Below, piece after piece: positions 45,161 through 56,514 of a DNA stretch of 64,000 nucleotides. This DNA comes from Cephalotus follicularis (Eukaryota > Streptophyta > Magnoliopsida > Oxalidales > Cephalotaceae), in the NCBI GenBank assembly GCA_001972305.1, contig BDDD01000062.1, positions 1 through 64,000 of the forward strand. The letters are read 5' to 3'. The notes below the pieces were generated by a model that made no database searches, was not told the DNA's origin, and saw nothing but the letters and a program-made list of their open reading frames with translations. Both the position numbers and the translations under genes were made by a program. Numbering within the stretch: position 1 is the stretch's first letter; every line of letters starts with the position of its first letter.

Positions 45161-46820
45161 TGAAAGTTCCATATGGCAACCTAAAGCGATGGGGTTGATT
45201 TTAGTTTTAGACAAAAATATCTTTTTATATGAATTGCAAAATAAATGAATCAACAATTTTTATAAAAGATATAATCAGTAACAATTCATCAAAAATAACT
45301 AAAAACAATAAATAGATAGAGTTAGAGAGATTGCAAACAGAGTTTAGAGTGGTTCGACTAACTCTTGCCTACGTCCACTTTTCCCAATGACCTCCTTAAG
45401 ATTCCATTAGACTCCTTCTAGTACACTTTGATTTTGGGTTCCGGGTGCAAATCAAAATACCTTACAAGTTCAGTAATTGATCTCAATCACTTACACACCA
45501 AGGGTTCACTCCCCTTTGATTATCTCACTAAGGGTTCACTCCCCTTATTACAATCAAACTGATACAATGATGTTTTGTATGATTGGCTCACAAGAATAAT
45601 AGCTCAAGATAACAACAATAAAGCTTTACAAGAATTGATATGAATGATAGCAAAGTTGGTTGCTGTTGATTGTTGTTTTTCTTCACTGATTCAGCCTCTA
45701 TTTGTAGCTTGCATGTTGAATATAGTCATTAGAGATGTCTTATAGCCGTTGGAATCATTTAAGGAAAGTTTTCTTGATTTCAGCAAGCTCAAATCCTGCA
45801 GATTTTCTTGTATGGCTTTCTTGGGCGTCGACGTTTACGCATGGCGTTGACGTCTATCTCCTTATTCGTTAACTCCTTCAGTTCTTTGCGTTGACTCCAT
45901 TAGCCACTGTCTTATTTCTGTATTATTAGCGTTGACGTGTACGCATCATGTTGACACAAATATCCTTTGTGTTGACTCAATTTGCCTTATGCGTTAACGT
46001 CCAAGTCACTGTCTGATTTTTGCACTATTTTGCGTTGACTTCTAAAGATGGCATCGACGTCCTCAGAATAGATGTTGACGTTTTCAGTATGGCGTTGATG
46101 CCAATATTACAATACCCAGCACGTTGACGTAAATCATTGTAGTCATTGACGAAGATCATATTGCCAAACCCAGACTTCATACTCCAACCCAACACGTTGA
46201 CGCGAATACTATAGGCGTTGACGCCAATAGTTTTGATATGCTTAATTTTTCCTGATTTAATTGTAGCTTCACTTGTTTGTTTTATATAATCATTCATTCA
46301 CATCAACAAACAAGTTAGGTGCTTTGTTATAATCAAAACCAGGATTGTTAGACAAAACCCAACAATCTCCCCCTTATGCGTTGACGTGACGTGTACGCAT
46401 CACGTTGACACAAATATCCTTTGTGTTGACTCCATTTGCCTTATGCGTTAACGTCCAAGTCACTGTCTAATTTTTGCACTCTTTTGCATTGACATCTAAA
46501 GATGATGTTGACGTCCTCAGAATAGATGGTGACGTTTTCAGTATGGCGTTGACGCCAATATTACAATGCCCGGCACGTTGAAGTAAATTATTGTAGTCGT
46601 TGACGAAGATCATATTTCCAAACCCAGACTTCATACTCCAACCTAACACGTTGACGCGAATACTGTAGGCGTTGACGCCAATAGTTTTGATATGCTTAAT
46701 TTTTCCTGATTTAAGTACATCTTCACTTGTTTGTTTTATATAATCATTCCTTCACATCAACAAACAAGTTAGATGCTTTGTTATCATCAAAACCAGGATT
46801 GTTAGACAAAACCGAACAAT
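45161..46820 (-). repeat. copia 3' LTR with internal tandem duplication
   Basis: Plus-strand ends are TGAAAGTTCC and AAAACCGAACA. About 445 bases (roughly 45932-46375) are repeated directly at 46380-46820, including an inner copy of the LTR end and polypurine tract (CAATCTCCCCCTTA at 46363). Many GCGTTGACG / GCGTCGACG motifs (45826 to 46670). Confidence 0.82.
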
Positions 46821-46834
46821 CTCCCCCTTTTTGA
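46821..46834 (-). other. polypurine tract of the gag-only copia
   Basis: Minus strand AAAAAGGGGGAGAT immediately before the LTR start TGTTCGGTTTTG. Further TAAGGGGGAG-like strings occur at about 46904, 46930 and 47331. Confidence 0.8.
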
Positions 46835-47756
46835 TGATGATAAAACATTGACAATAAAATGCTTTGATCAATACCAATTTGTGTTAAAAGAACAAAACAA
46901 ACCTCCCCCTTAACTTATGCGTTAAAACTCCCCCTCAATAGGTTATGCATATTATACCAACATTAAACAATATGCATATTGTAGACATACATTTATCAAA
47001 ATAAAAGCTTTAAACATCACCCAATCCATTGCAGAAAACAAAACATCTTCAAACATCTCTTATCATTCTCCCAACATGTGTCCAATTTATATAATACTTT
47101 GAACTCATTCACTTATTCTAATCATATAAACTTAAAACATCTCTCCCTTTTTGGAAATCATCAAAAAGCTTACCTAACGTCATAATATAATAAAAAACAC
47201 ATATAAACACACATAACATTTATCATTTCATGTTGACATATCACAATATAATTCTTCAATTCATATCATAATACTGAATTTTGAAATTCAAAACCTAAGT
47301 CATATGGAAATTAAATAATCAAACAGAAACTCCCCCTTAAACTTATATAGAAATTAAAGTCAATCCCCCCTTAACGTCTAATTCTCCCCATAAAACAGAA
47401 TTTCAAATTCAAACCAAGAGTTTATGATAAGTCAAATTCATTAATTTCCTTAACATATGCCAAAAATGGTCACTTGTCACTTATGCATATTAACATATTT
47501 ATAGCTCCTCCTTAACACAATATTACTTTTATCAACATCATCAACTCCCTATTTTTGTTAGCATCAAAAGACATGAGAATTTTAAAAATCAATGATACTA
47601 ATGATACCAATTCCGAATTAAAAATGATATCAATTTTCAATTGTAAATGGATACAAATTAATATCAAGTGTAAACAAATTCTAATTAAGATAGTTCTTAC
47701 AAGACATGTACTTGAACATTTGGATTTTGTCTTCAAGTGCTCCTGGAAAACAAAAT
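46835..47756 (-). other. non-coding internal remnant of the gag-only copia
   Basis: AT-rich, with several CTCCCCCTTAA strings (extra polypurine-like tracts on the minus strand). No protease, integrase, reverse transcriptase or RNase H similarity is seen, so pol has been deleted. Confidence 0.65.
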
Positions 47757-49082
47757 TTTAAGCTTTTGCTACCCAAGTGATTTTGGGTCCTTGTAGGTTA
47801 GTTTCAAAAGTTCCTTAAGGAACCCAAATTCTCCTAATTTTACCACGACCAAATTTCTATTTATGAAAACAAGAAGTAGAATTATGTCCTAGTCTACCAC
47901 AATAATTACAAATGATTTTGGGCTCATTTTCATTCACAAAGAAATTATTAAAGTGTTTGACATTTTTCATTTTGTCATGGCCTAGTCCGGCTTTGTCAAA
48001 AACACACATTTGTAATCCTAGAAGTTTATCCAGTTTATCACTACTATTTGAAAATGTAGAAAATGATTTTTGTAGAGAATCAACTTCTCATTTTAGCTTT
48101 TCATTTTCTTCCTTAAAATTAGTTGATAATTTTAAAGAAACATTTAAAATTTCTATTTCATTTTTTAGAAACTCAATTTCTTTTGATAAAGAAGCAACAT
48201 TTTTCTTAAGAGTTTTATTGTTCATACTAACATTTGCAAACTCATAAAATAGTTTTTCATAAGCAGTTTATAACTCATCAAAAGAATAAAAAATTGTATC
48301 TCATTTTCTTCCTCCTCCTCAACTGCCATGAATGCTATGTTTGCTACCCCTCCATCACTTTCTTCATCGGAGCTTGAACAATCACTGTCACTCTATGTAG
48401 CAATCATCGCTTTCTTCTTCTTGGATTGCTCTTTGTTTTTCTTGAGTTGTTTTTTGTTTTTAAGATTTGGGCAATCGCTTTTGTAATGTCCTGGCCTTTT
48501 GCACTCATAGCAAATTATCTCTTCTTTCTTCCTTGATTCTTCCTTTTGAGGAAACTTCTTGAAAGTTCTCTTACCTTGTTGACTTTTGAGGAATTTCTTA
48601 AACTATTTTGTGATAAGGGCCATGTCTCCATCTTCATCACTCTCATCCTTATTTTCTTCTTTCGAGGCTCTTAAAGCATCTGTTTTCCTCATACTAGTCT
48701 CTTCACTTTCATGGTTCTTCATTGTGGTTTCATGAGTCATTAAGGACCCAAGAAGCTGTTCGAGTGGAAAAGTCGTGAGGTCCTTTGCTTCCTCAATTGC
48801 TGTTACCTTTGGTGTCCAGCTTTTTGATAAACACTTTAAAATCTTCCTAACAAGTTCTTGGTTAGGATAAGTTTTTTCAAGATTTTTAAGATAGTTTATA
48901 ATTGTAGTAAAGAGAGTAAACATTTCACTAATATTTTCATTATCATGCACCATAAACAATTCATATTCATGAACAAGCATGCTAATATTTGATTCCTTTA
49001 ATTGGTTTGTACCTTCATATGTAATTTCTAACAAGTTCCACATTTCTTTAATGGAATCACATGAAGAAATACAATTAAACTC
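47757..49082 (-). pseudogene. copia gag, main part
   Basis: Minus-strand continuation of the gag begun at 58731. It reads NCISSCDSIKEMWNLLEITY, HEYELFMVHDNENISEMF, LVRKILKCLSKSWTPKVTAI and LEQLLGSLMTHETTM, then the zinc knuckle CYECKRPGHYKSDC, acidic and coiled-coil stretches, a second knuckle CNYCGRLGHNSTSC and KITWVAKA near 47760. This is the gag layout of SIRE-like copia elements. Several stops interrupt it. It ends with QEHLKTKSKCSS, the sequence that normally precedes the protease, after which pol is absent. Confidence 0.82.
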
Positions 49083-49246
49083 TGTTGGCCTTTGCCACCC
49101 CGTTAATTGTATTAACATATGTTATTTTGATGATTAACAAACACATATTACTTGTATGCATAATTCTATGAGCTATCACTTCATATACTCACTTGATCTT
49201 GTGTCCAAAGTGTGCAAAAGGCTATTTATGCAGGTACAGGGCAATC

Positions 49247-49757
49247 CAGCCGACTGCCAAGCAATCCAGCCGACTGGATTGGTTGAGTAGTCGACTGCCA
49301 GGGGTTGAGTAGCCAACTGGTTCTTGAAGAAGCTCCAGAAATTGCAGAACACAACATACCAGCCGACTACCACAGGAGAGCATTCGACTACCAGGCCAAG
49401 ACAGCCGACTGCCAAGGAGGGACAATCGACTGCCAAGGGTGCACAATTCAGGCAGTAGCTTATGTATCATTTCAACACCTCATCCAGCCGACTGAAGCAG
49501 GGCACCAGTCGACTGCCAGGGACAACCAGTCGACTGCCAAGGAATCCAGCCGACTGTCACCAAATGTGCAATATCAGGCAGTAGCTTCTGTAAGTCCAAT
49601 TTTACCTCAACCAGCCGACTGGAACAGAGCACCAGCCGACTGCCAGGCTCCACCAGCCGACTGCCCAGAGGAAGCAGCCGACTGCCTCCATGTAACGGCT
49701 ATATTTGAAATACGCGCCATCTAATCCAGCTGACTGCCCAAGGAATCCAGCCGACTG
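49247..49757 (+). repeat. array of CAGCCGACTG motifs, period about 21 bp
   Basis: About 17 copies of CAGCCGACTG or one-base variants (CAGTCGACTG, TAGTCGACTG, CAATCGACTG, CAGCTGACTG), mostly followed by CCA(A/G)G and spaced mostly 20-23 bases, with two wider gaps. The open frame through it has a seven-residue repeat (PADCQAP-like) as a by-product. Confidence 0.88.
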
Positions 49758-49799
49758 GATTGTAACTGAACTTCAAAAATAGATCCATTGGAGCACAAG

Positions 49800-49806
49800 T
49801 ATAAAT
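49800..49806 (+). promoter_or_regulatory. TATA box, SIRE 5' LTR
   Basis: TATAAAT in AAGTATAAATGCC just downstream of the motif array; repeated at 57883-57889 in the 3' LTR. Likely core promoter. Confidence 0.6.
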
Positions 49807-50342
49807 GCCAAAGTGGAGCATTCTTGGGGGTATCTCTTGCAATCAAAGTGAACATTCATTCTATCTAACTCAAGTACAATTCCAAGCATTCAAAGAATCA
49901 AAAGAGATCACATCAAAGCAATCACACTCACTAAAAAGCCTTTACATTTTACATTTCCTATCACTAAGAGCTTTGTGAGAATAAACAAATTCATTGTGAA
50001 TTTGTAATCTTTAAACACTTTATTTCTCACATAAACAAGAGAGGTTGTCTCTTGTATTGATCGGTTGGAGCAAATTTGTATTCGCTTGGTTGGAGCGAAG
50101 GTCGTTGAAGCTCGGTTGGAGTTTCAAGCCCGGATTGGGGCATACATAGTGAAATACTCAAGGGGAGGCCTTGGGGAGTGGACGTAGGCGGTTTGTCGAA
50201 CCACTATAAATTTGTTTGCATCTCTCTCAACCCTTCACTCTTTAAATTTCCGCATTTGTGTGATTGAATTTAAATTGTTTCTTGTTTAATTACTAGTTAA
50301 TTTTTAAAAGTCTATTCACCCCCCCTCTAGACTTCCTACAAT

Positions 50343-50353
50343 TGGTATCAGAG
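50343..50353 (+). other. SIRE primer-binding site (initiator tRNA-Met)
   Basis: TGGTATCAGAG two bases after the 5' LTR end. Confidence 0.88.
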
Positions 50354-50398
50354 ATAGTGTGCTCTTATTTTTAAGATTAACATCTTGAGTAAAAGATC

Positions 50399-52176
50399 AT
50401 GGCCTCAACTAGCATGAACAACCAAACTAGAAACCATGATGACGTCTCCGAATTTAAGGTACCGTTCTTTAGTGGTGACGATTTTCCATATTGGAAAAGT
50501 TGTATGGAAATATACCTTAAGTCTAGAGACTTTAAGAATTGGCTTAGTGTGAAAAATGGCCCTCACATCCCAATGAAAATCAATGATAAAAACAAATTAG
50601 TTGCCAAATCGGAAGACGAATGGGATGATGATAACTTTAAGAAATTGACCATAGACAACAAGGCTTTAAACATTTTACTTGTTTCCTTAGATAAGGCCGA
50701 GTACAATCTAGTTAGGAGATGTACCTCCGCACATGATGTGTGGAAATTGCTCATTCTTACCCATGAGGGTACCGAGCAAGTTAAGAATGCCAAACTTGCC
50801 CTGTTAAATAGAGATTATGAATTGTTCAAAATGCAACCGAATGAAAGAATTTGTATAATCGGTTGCTTGATATTACTAATGCTTTACTTGGCCTTGGCAA
50901 GGTCTTTGCAGAGGATGAACTTGTTAGGAAATTGCTAAGATGTCTCAACGATGAATGGGAACCGAAGGTGACGGCAATTGAAGAGTCAAAGGATTTCAAA
51001 GTGATGGAGATTGAAGAATTGCTTGGCTCCCTCATGACTCATGAAGTAAAATTGAACAAGAAATCTGCGAACCTTGTGGAGACAAAGCCGCAAGAACAAA
51101 GAAGGAAAGTCATAGCTCTCAAAAGCACTCATAAAGAAGAAGTCTCAAGCGATGAGGAGCTAGAAGAAGAGGACTACGTTCTCTTTGCGAAACGCTTCAC
51201 CAAATTCGCAAAGATGAACAAAGCTAGAAGGTTTCAAATGAAGAACTTCAACAAGGGAGAAGGAAGCAAAATGGATCCTCCCACATGCTTTGAATGCAAC
51301 AAACCGGGACATATCAAGGTGGATTGTCCACAATTAAAGAAGAAGAAGCTCTTCAAGAAGAAAGCCCTCAAAGCATGGCACCTAAGTGATGATGACTCCT
51401 CCGATGATGAGGTAACCGAGCAAGTGGCAAACGTTTGCTTCATGGCATTGAGTGACGATGAAGAAAGCGACAATGAGGTAGACGATTCTTACACTTTTGG
51501 TGAATTGCAATTTGCTTTTGATGAATTGATTGTTGAGTTTAAAAAGAAATGTTCTCAATGTTCTTCACTTAAGAAAAACATGACTAGTATTGAAAAAGAA
51601 AAGGATTTACTAGTTATTGAAAATGAACATTTGAAAAATGATATTGGTATTTTAGAACATGAACTTGCTAAGAAGGTTGATAATTTAGTTAAACCTACTC
51701 CATCTAATGACATTGCTTTAGAAAAGGAAGTAGAATCACTAAAAGAAAAGAATGTGAACTTAGAAAAATCATTTAGCAAATTCACACTAGGTAGCAAGAA
51801 ATTAGAGGAAATGCTAGCTAGTCAAATATCGTACTTAGACAAAACCGGTATAGGCTATGCTCCTCTAGAGGTTAAGGCTAAGTTAAAGAAGACAAAAACA
51901 AGACCTGATTGTACATATTGCCATAAGATAGGACATGCATTTAACAAATGTTTTAAAAGGATCGCTCACTCACATTCACACACTAGACCATCTCCTAATC
52001 ACAATCCTATTACATTTAGGCAAGTGTGGGTTCCCAAGGGAACAATTAAACAAAAGAGTAACTCTAATGGACCCAATAAACAATGGGTACCAAGGTCAAA
52101 ATATTTTGATGTTTTTGTAGGTGGAAATGTGCTTGCAAGCAAACCACAACGAGGAAAAGCCATGGTACGTGGATAG
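50399..52176 (+). pseudogene. SIRE gag with one frameshift
   Basis: From the ATG: MASTSMNNQTRNHDD, FKVPFFSGDDFPYWKSCMEI, DVWKLLILTHEGTEQVKNAK to NERI. At about 50845 bases have been lost and the frame shifts. It continues YNRLLDITNALLGLGKVFAE, LVRKLLRCLNDEWEPKVTAI, EIEELLGSLMTHE, an acidic stretch, the zinc knuckle CFECNKPGHIKVDC, a long Glu/Lys-rich coiled coil, a second knuckle CTYCHKIGHAFNKC and QVWVPKG...NKQWVPRSKY. Gag packages the RNA; this length and two-knuckle layout are typical of SIRE. A second frame change near 52120-52170 separates it from pol, which is one continuous ORF in intact copia elements. Confidence 0.88.
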
Positions 52177-52837
52177 CGGGTGCTCGAAGCACATGACCGG
52201 TGACAAAAGCCTCTTCATTGATCTTAAAGAAATTGATGGAGGAAAGGTCACCTTTGGAGATAACAACAAGGCCAAAATTGTTGGCATTGGTTCAATAGGT
52301 AACAAATTCAATACTTTGATTGAAAATGTTTCATATGTTGTAGGCCTTAAGCATAATTTGCTTAGTGTTAGTCAATTATGTGATAAGGAATATAAGGTTA
52401 ACTTTGAGTCCTCACTTTGTCACATTATTGATTCTAGCACCAATGATGTAAAGTTTGTTGGTCATAGGCAAGGAAATGTGTATGTTGTTTATTTAAAAGA
52501 AATGTTTTCCAAAGATGTGTGCTTTAATGCTAATACTAATGATAAATGGCTTTGGCATAGAAGGTTAGGTCATGCTAGCATGGATGTTCTTGCTAAACTT
52601 TCTAGAAACGATTTAGTTATTGGTTTGCCTAAAATGAAATTTGAAAATGATAAATTATGTGATGCTTGTGCACAAGGTAAACAAACAAGAACTTCCTTTA
52701 AAGCCAAAAATGTTGTTTCTACTACTCGAATTTTACAACTCTTACACATTGACTTGTTTGGACCAACTAGAACTTTAAGCCTTGGTGGCAAACAATATGG
52801 CTTAGTTATTGTAGATGACTATTCTAGATTTACATAG
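52121..52837 (+). pseudogene. SIRE protease and N-terminal integrase
   Basis: Protease start WYVDSGCSKHMTGDKSLF with the DSG active site, then LKHNLLSVSQLCD, the pre-integrase zinc-binding motif WLWHRRLGHASMDVLAKLSR ... LCDACAQGKQTRTSFK (HHCC), and the beginning of the catalytic core LLHIDLFGPTRTLSLGGKQY, GLVIVDDYSRFT with two of the early Asp residues. Directly after SRFT the sequence jumps to NPRRNGENH (other frame RTLEEMGRTMLC), so most of the integrase core, with the second catalytic Asp and the Glu, is deleted at about 52833. Confidence 0.88.
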
Positions 52838-53822
52838 AACCCTAGAAGAAATGGGGAGAACCATGCTTTGTGAAAACAATTTACCAAAATATCTTTGGGC
52901 CGAAGCTGTGAACACCGCATGTTATATAATAAATAGAGTCATGATTCGATCTATTTTAAAGAAAACCCCATATGAACTTTTTAATGATAGAAAACCAAAT
53001 GTTAGTCATTTGAGACCTTTTGGTTGCAAAGTTTTCATTTTAAATAATGGGAAAGACAATCTTGGAAAATTTGATGTCAAGAGTAATGAAGGAATTTTTC
53101 TAGGCTACTCTTTAAATTCTAAGGCTTATAGAGTTTTTAATAAAAGGACTTTAATTATTGAAGAGTCTATTCATGTATTATTTGAAGAGTCTAATAGTGC
53201 TCCGAGAAAGGGAGATATTGTTGATGATGTAGGTATATTGGAGCAAATGGAAGGCTTGGACATCGACAAAGATGATGTTGAAATCGACAAGATTGAAGAA
53301 GAAGGTGCACATGAAGAGGAAATCCAACAAATTCAAGTCACCAAGGAGCCAATAGCAAGAAGAGAAAGAGAATATGTAAAAGACAACGAGGTAATCGGTA
53401 ATCCTACCGAAGGGGTAAGAACTCGTTTCGCTCTTAGGGAGTATTGTGATAATGTAGCTTTTATTTCTAATACTGAACCCAAAAATATTTTTGATGCTCT
53501 TAAAGATGATTGTTGGATTGTGGCCATGCAAGAGGAACTAAACCAATTCGACAAAAGTAATGTTTGGTCTCTATTTCCTAGGCCTACAAATCAATCCATC
53601 ATTGGAACTAAATGGATTTTTCGAAATAAAATGGACGAAAATGGGTTGGTAATTAGAAATAAGGCTAGATTAGTTGCACAAGGTTATAGTCAAGAAGAAG
53701 GCATTGACTATGATGAAACCTTTGCTCCCGTAGCTAGATTAGAAGCAATTAGATTGTTAATGGCCTTTGCATGTTTTAAAGGATTTAAATTGCATCAAAT
53801 AGATGTTAAAGTGCATTTTTAA
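52838..53822 (+). pseudogene. SIRE integrase C-terminal part and first part of reverse transcriptase
   Basis: Open frame with TLEEMGRTMLCENNLPKYLW, AEAVNTACYIINRVMIR, KKTPYELFNDRKPNVSHLRP, FGCKVFILNN and EGIFLGYSLNSKAYRVFNKR: the conserved end of copia integrase. An acidic linker follows, then reverse transcriptase with DCWIVAMQEELNQFDKSNVW, IGTKWIFRNKMDENGLVIRN, KARLVAQGYSQEEGIDYDET and FAPVARLEAIRLLMAFAC. At about 53813 one base is missing, so IDVK is followed by a stop instead of the expected continuation into the first catalytic region. Confidence 0.88.
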
Positions 53823-54361
53823 ATGGTATTATAAATGAGGAAGTTTATGTTAAACAACCTCCGGGTTTTGAAAATATGCATTTTCCCGATCATGTGTTTA
53901 AACTATCAAAAGCACTTTATGGCTTAAAGCAAGCACCAAGAGCTTGGTATGAAAGGCTTTCAAAATTTCTCTTTGAAAATGATTTTAAAAGAGGCTTTGT
54001 TGATAAAACTCTTTTTGTAAAAACTAAGCTTGATGATATTTTAATTGTGCAAATTTATGTAGATTACATTATTTTTGGCTCTACTAACGATTCTCTTTGC
54101 GTTGAGTTTGCTAAAACTATGCAAGGTGAATTCGAGATAAGTATGATGGGAGAACTCAAGTATTTCCTTGGATTTCAAATCCAACAAGGAAATGAAGGTA
54201 CATTCATCAACCAATCCAAATACACAAAGGACTTACTCAAACGATTTGGAATGGAACGCTCAAAACCTTGCAAGACTCCAATGAACATATTTACCAAACT
54301 CGACAAGGATGAGAATGGTAAAGAGGTAGATCAAAAGCTTTATATAAGTATGATAGGATAA
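53823..54361 (+). pseudogene. SIRE reverse transcriptase, second part, catalytic Asp changed
   Basis: Resumes in a shifted frame: INEEVYVKQPPGFENMHFPD, LSKALYGLKQAPRAWYERL, FVKTKLDDILIVQIYVDYII, FGSTND. The family's catalytic YVDD box reads YVDY, the second Asp being lost by a single G-to-T change. It continues with MGELKYFLGFQIQQGNEGTF, INQSKYTKDLLKRFGME, CKTPMN and ends at a stop after SMIG where the family has a Ser codon. Confidence 0.88.
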
Positions 54362-55000
54362 CTTCTTTATCTTACCTCTAGTAGACCGGACATAATGTTT
54401 AGCGTATGTCTATGTGCTAGGTTTCAATCATCACCTAAAGAATCTCACCTAATTGCGGTTAAGCGAATCTTTAGATATCTTGCCTACACCCCTTTATTAG
54501 GATTGTTTTATTAAAATGATTCTTTGTTTAATTTACATGCATTTTTCGATGCCGACTATGGTGGTTGCAAGCTTGATAGAAAGAGCACTAGTGGCACTTG
54601 CCAATTCCTTGGCAATTCTTTAGTGTCTTGGTTTTCCAAGAAACAAAATAGTGTAGCTCTTTCAACCACCGAAGCCGAATACGTAGCGGCTGGAAGTTGT
54701 TGTGCACAAGTTTTGTGGCTTAAACAACAACTTTGTGACTTTGGCATTATTATTAATAATGTTTGTATAAAATGTGATAACACTAGTGCTATTAATTTGA
54801 GTAAAAACCCTGTTCAACACTCTAAGTCTAAGCACATTGAGATTAGACATCACTTTCTTAGGGATCATGTTGAAAAAGGTGATATATTTCTTGAATATAT
54901 TGACACTTTAAATCAAGTTGCAGATATATTTACAAAGCCGCTGGACAATGAGAGGTTCTGCACATTGCGAAGGGAGCTAGGTATGCAAAATCCCTCCTAA
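54362..55000 (+). pseudogene. SIRE RNase H
   Basis: After the stop the frame goes on with LLYLTSSRPDIMFSVCLCAR, FQSSPKESHL, a second stop at about 54512, then AFFDADYGGCKLDRKSTSGT, CQFLGNSLVSWFSKKQNSVA, LSTTEAEYVAAGSCCAQVLW, CDNTSAINLSKNPVQHSKSK, HIEIRHHFLRDHV and QVADIFTKPLDNERF, ending MQNPS. This is the complete copia RNase H with catalytic Asp/Glu residues visible (FDAD, TEAE, CDN). Confidence 0.9.
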
Positions 55001-55404
55001 CTCTCAATATGTGTAAAATTGTAATGCTTTGCTAAATGTTGGTTGAATTGGTATGAAAAATGGTTTTCAAAATCTATAATGCATTTAACATTGCGTTTTT
55101 AACTCAATGACATCAATTAGCTCATGTACCTAAGTTGCTATTAGTCCATAATAGTTAACTAAAGGTTTACAATTCAAATGGATAGGCAATTTTCTGCATT
55201 TCCAAAATCTGCAGAAAACAGCCGACTGGACTCATTGTCCAGTCGACTGCCTCATATCCAGCCGACTGGCCATAAAGGCCCAGTCGACTGGAAGTGCGGG
55301 AATCAGGGTTTTAAACCCGAATTCCCTTATGCTTTCTCTCATTCTCTCCATTCTAAAAATGCCAAACCCTAGCTCTCTCAATTCTCAACCTGTACTTCGA
55401 TCTA
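55001..55404 (+). other. SIRE spacer between RNase H and the extra ORF
   Basis: No gene. Bases 55217-55295 hold four CAGCCGACTG / CAGTCGACTG motifs alternating at about 20-base spacing, the same motif as in the LTR array. Confidence 0.7.
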
Positions 55405-56514
55405 ATGGCTCCAAAGAAACAAAATAACATGGCAACTAGGCAACCAAGGGCTTCTCAAGCGGCAATTGACTACGACAACGACCTCTTTCTCTCTAAGGAG
55501 AAAGAAATTCGGTATAATTCAGTTATTAACTTTGTCAAATTACATTATGAAAAGTGGTTATCTAGAGATGTATTAGTTAGTAATTTGGCTATTGTTATAT
55601 CTTGGTTAGAGGGTATGGGGTGGTTTGATTACTTATGCTCATCACACATTATATACCCTAGGCTAGTCAAGTTATTTTATGCCAATATTGATAGCTCAAC
55701 TACTTGTGTTGCAAACTCTTTTGTCCTAGGTAATCCTATTTCAATAACTCATGAGTTAATTGCTGAAACCCTAGGGATTCCAAATTCTGGAATTACACAT
55801 TTTAACGATGTTGAGAAATTGGAAGCTTTAGGAATTTGTTTAGAACGACCGGATTTTAATCCGATTATGACCATGACTAGCAGTCACCTACCTATAGCTA
55901 CTAGGATTATTCTCTTGCTTGTCACAAACACACTTCTACCTAGAGAAGGCTCGCACACTCTTCCTTCGGAGCGAGACCTTAAATTTGTAGCTTGTGTAAA
56001 AAATGGGACTCTAGTGAACCTTCCCTATCTTATAATTAATCACATGTTTTCTAGACCCAATCATATCCCTTATCCTATGCTTTTGAGTAGGATTTTTGCA
56101 TCCCTAAACCTAGACATTCCCGATGATGAGCATAGTGTTAAACGATCTCATAAGCAATTGATAAATAAGGCCGGACTTAGGAATTGCAATATTCATTTTG
56201 AGGATGGGTTGTGGGTTAAGCTACAAGCTGGGGAAAGAGAGAAAGTAAGGGAACAAGCAAATGTGAGAGCTGGAGGAGAAGATGAGGAAGATGAGGATGA
56301 TGATGGTCAGCAGTTTGAGATGTGACCAAATGTTGGAACAAGCAGCAGCAGCAACAGACCTACCTTGGAGTCACTTCAGGCTAGGATGGATTTAGCTCAA
56401 GCGGACATCGACTATCTTCGAGGACGAGTGGACCAGATTTACGAGGGTCAAGCCACTCTCATTCAGATGTTCCAGAATGCATTCCCTCAAAACCCTCCTC
56501 CCGATTGCTCATGA
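55405..56514 (+). CDS. SIRE extra ORF in the envelope-like position (PF20167-like), one in-frame TGA
   Basis: An open frame of 306 codons from the ATG (MAPKKQNNMATRQPRASQAA) between RNase H and the 3' LTR, then TGA, then 63 more in-frame codons ending at 56514. The body (YNSVINFVKLHYEKWLSRDV, VKLFYANID, FVLGNPISITHELIAETLGI, RIILLLVTNTLLPREGSHT) resembles the plant 'putative transposon protein' domain found in extra ORFs of SIRE and Athila-like elements. A Glu/Asp-rich stretch and a coiled coil (LQARMDLAQADIDYLRGRVD) follow. I see no clear signal peptide or membrane segment, so an envelope role is not supported by the sequence. It is the least damaged ORF of the element. The TGA could be a mutation or shorten the protein. 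Confidence 0.75.

Larger units (their letters stand above)
49083..50340 (+). repeat. SIRE 5' LTR
   Basis: 1258 bp, TGTTGGCCTTTGCC to CTAGACTTCCTACA. The first half carries the array of CAGCCGACTG motifs (49247-49757), followed about 45 bases later by a TATA box. Confidence 0.92.

Noticed and set aside
49305-49724. 139-codon open frame with a seven-residue repeat
   Set aside because: By-product of the 21-bp motif array in the SIRE LTR; the same array in the 3' LTR does not keep the full frame.
49247-49757. Regularly spaced repeats resembling a CRISPR array
   Set aside because: The repeats are 10-15 bases with spacers of about 6-11 bases and lie in a retrotransposon LTR of a plant; no cas genes.
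55405-56514. Retroviral-type envelope protein
   Set aside because: Position is envelope-like, but no signal peptide, membrane segment or cleavage motif is visible; described only as an extra ORF.
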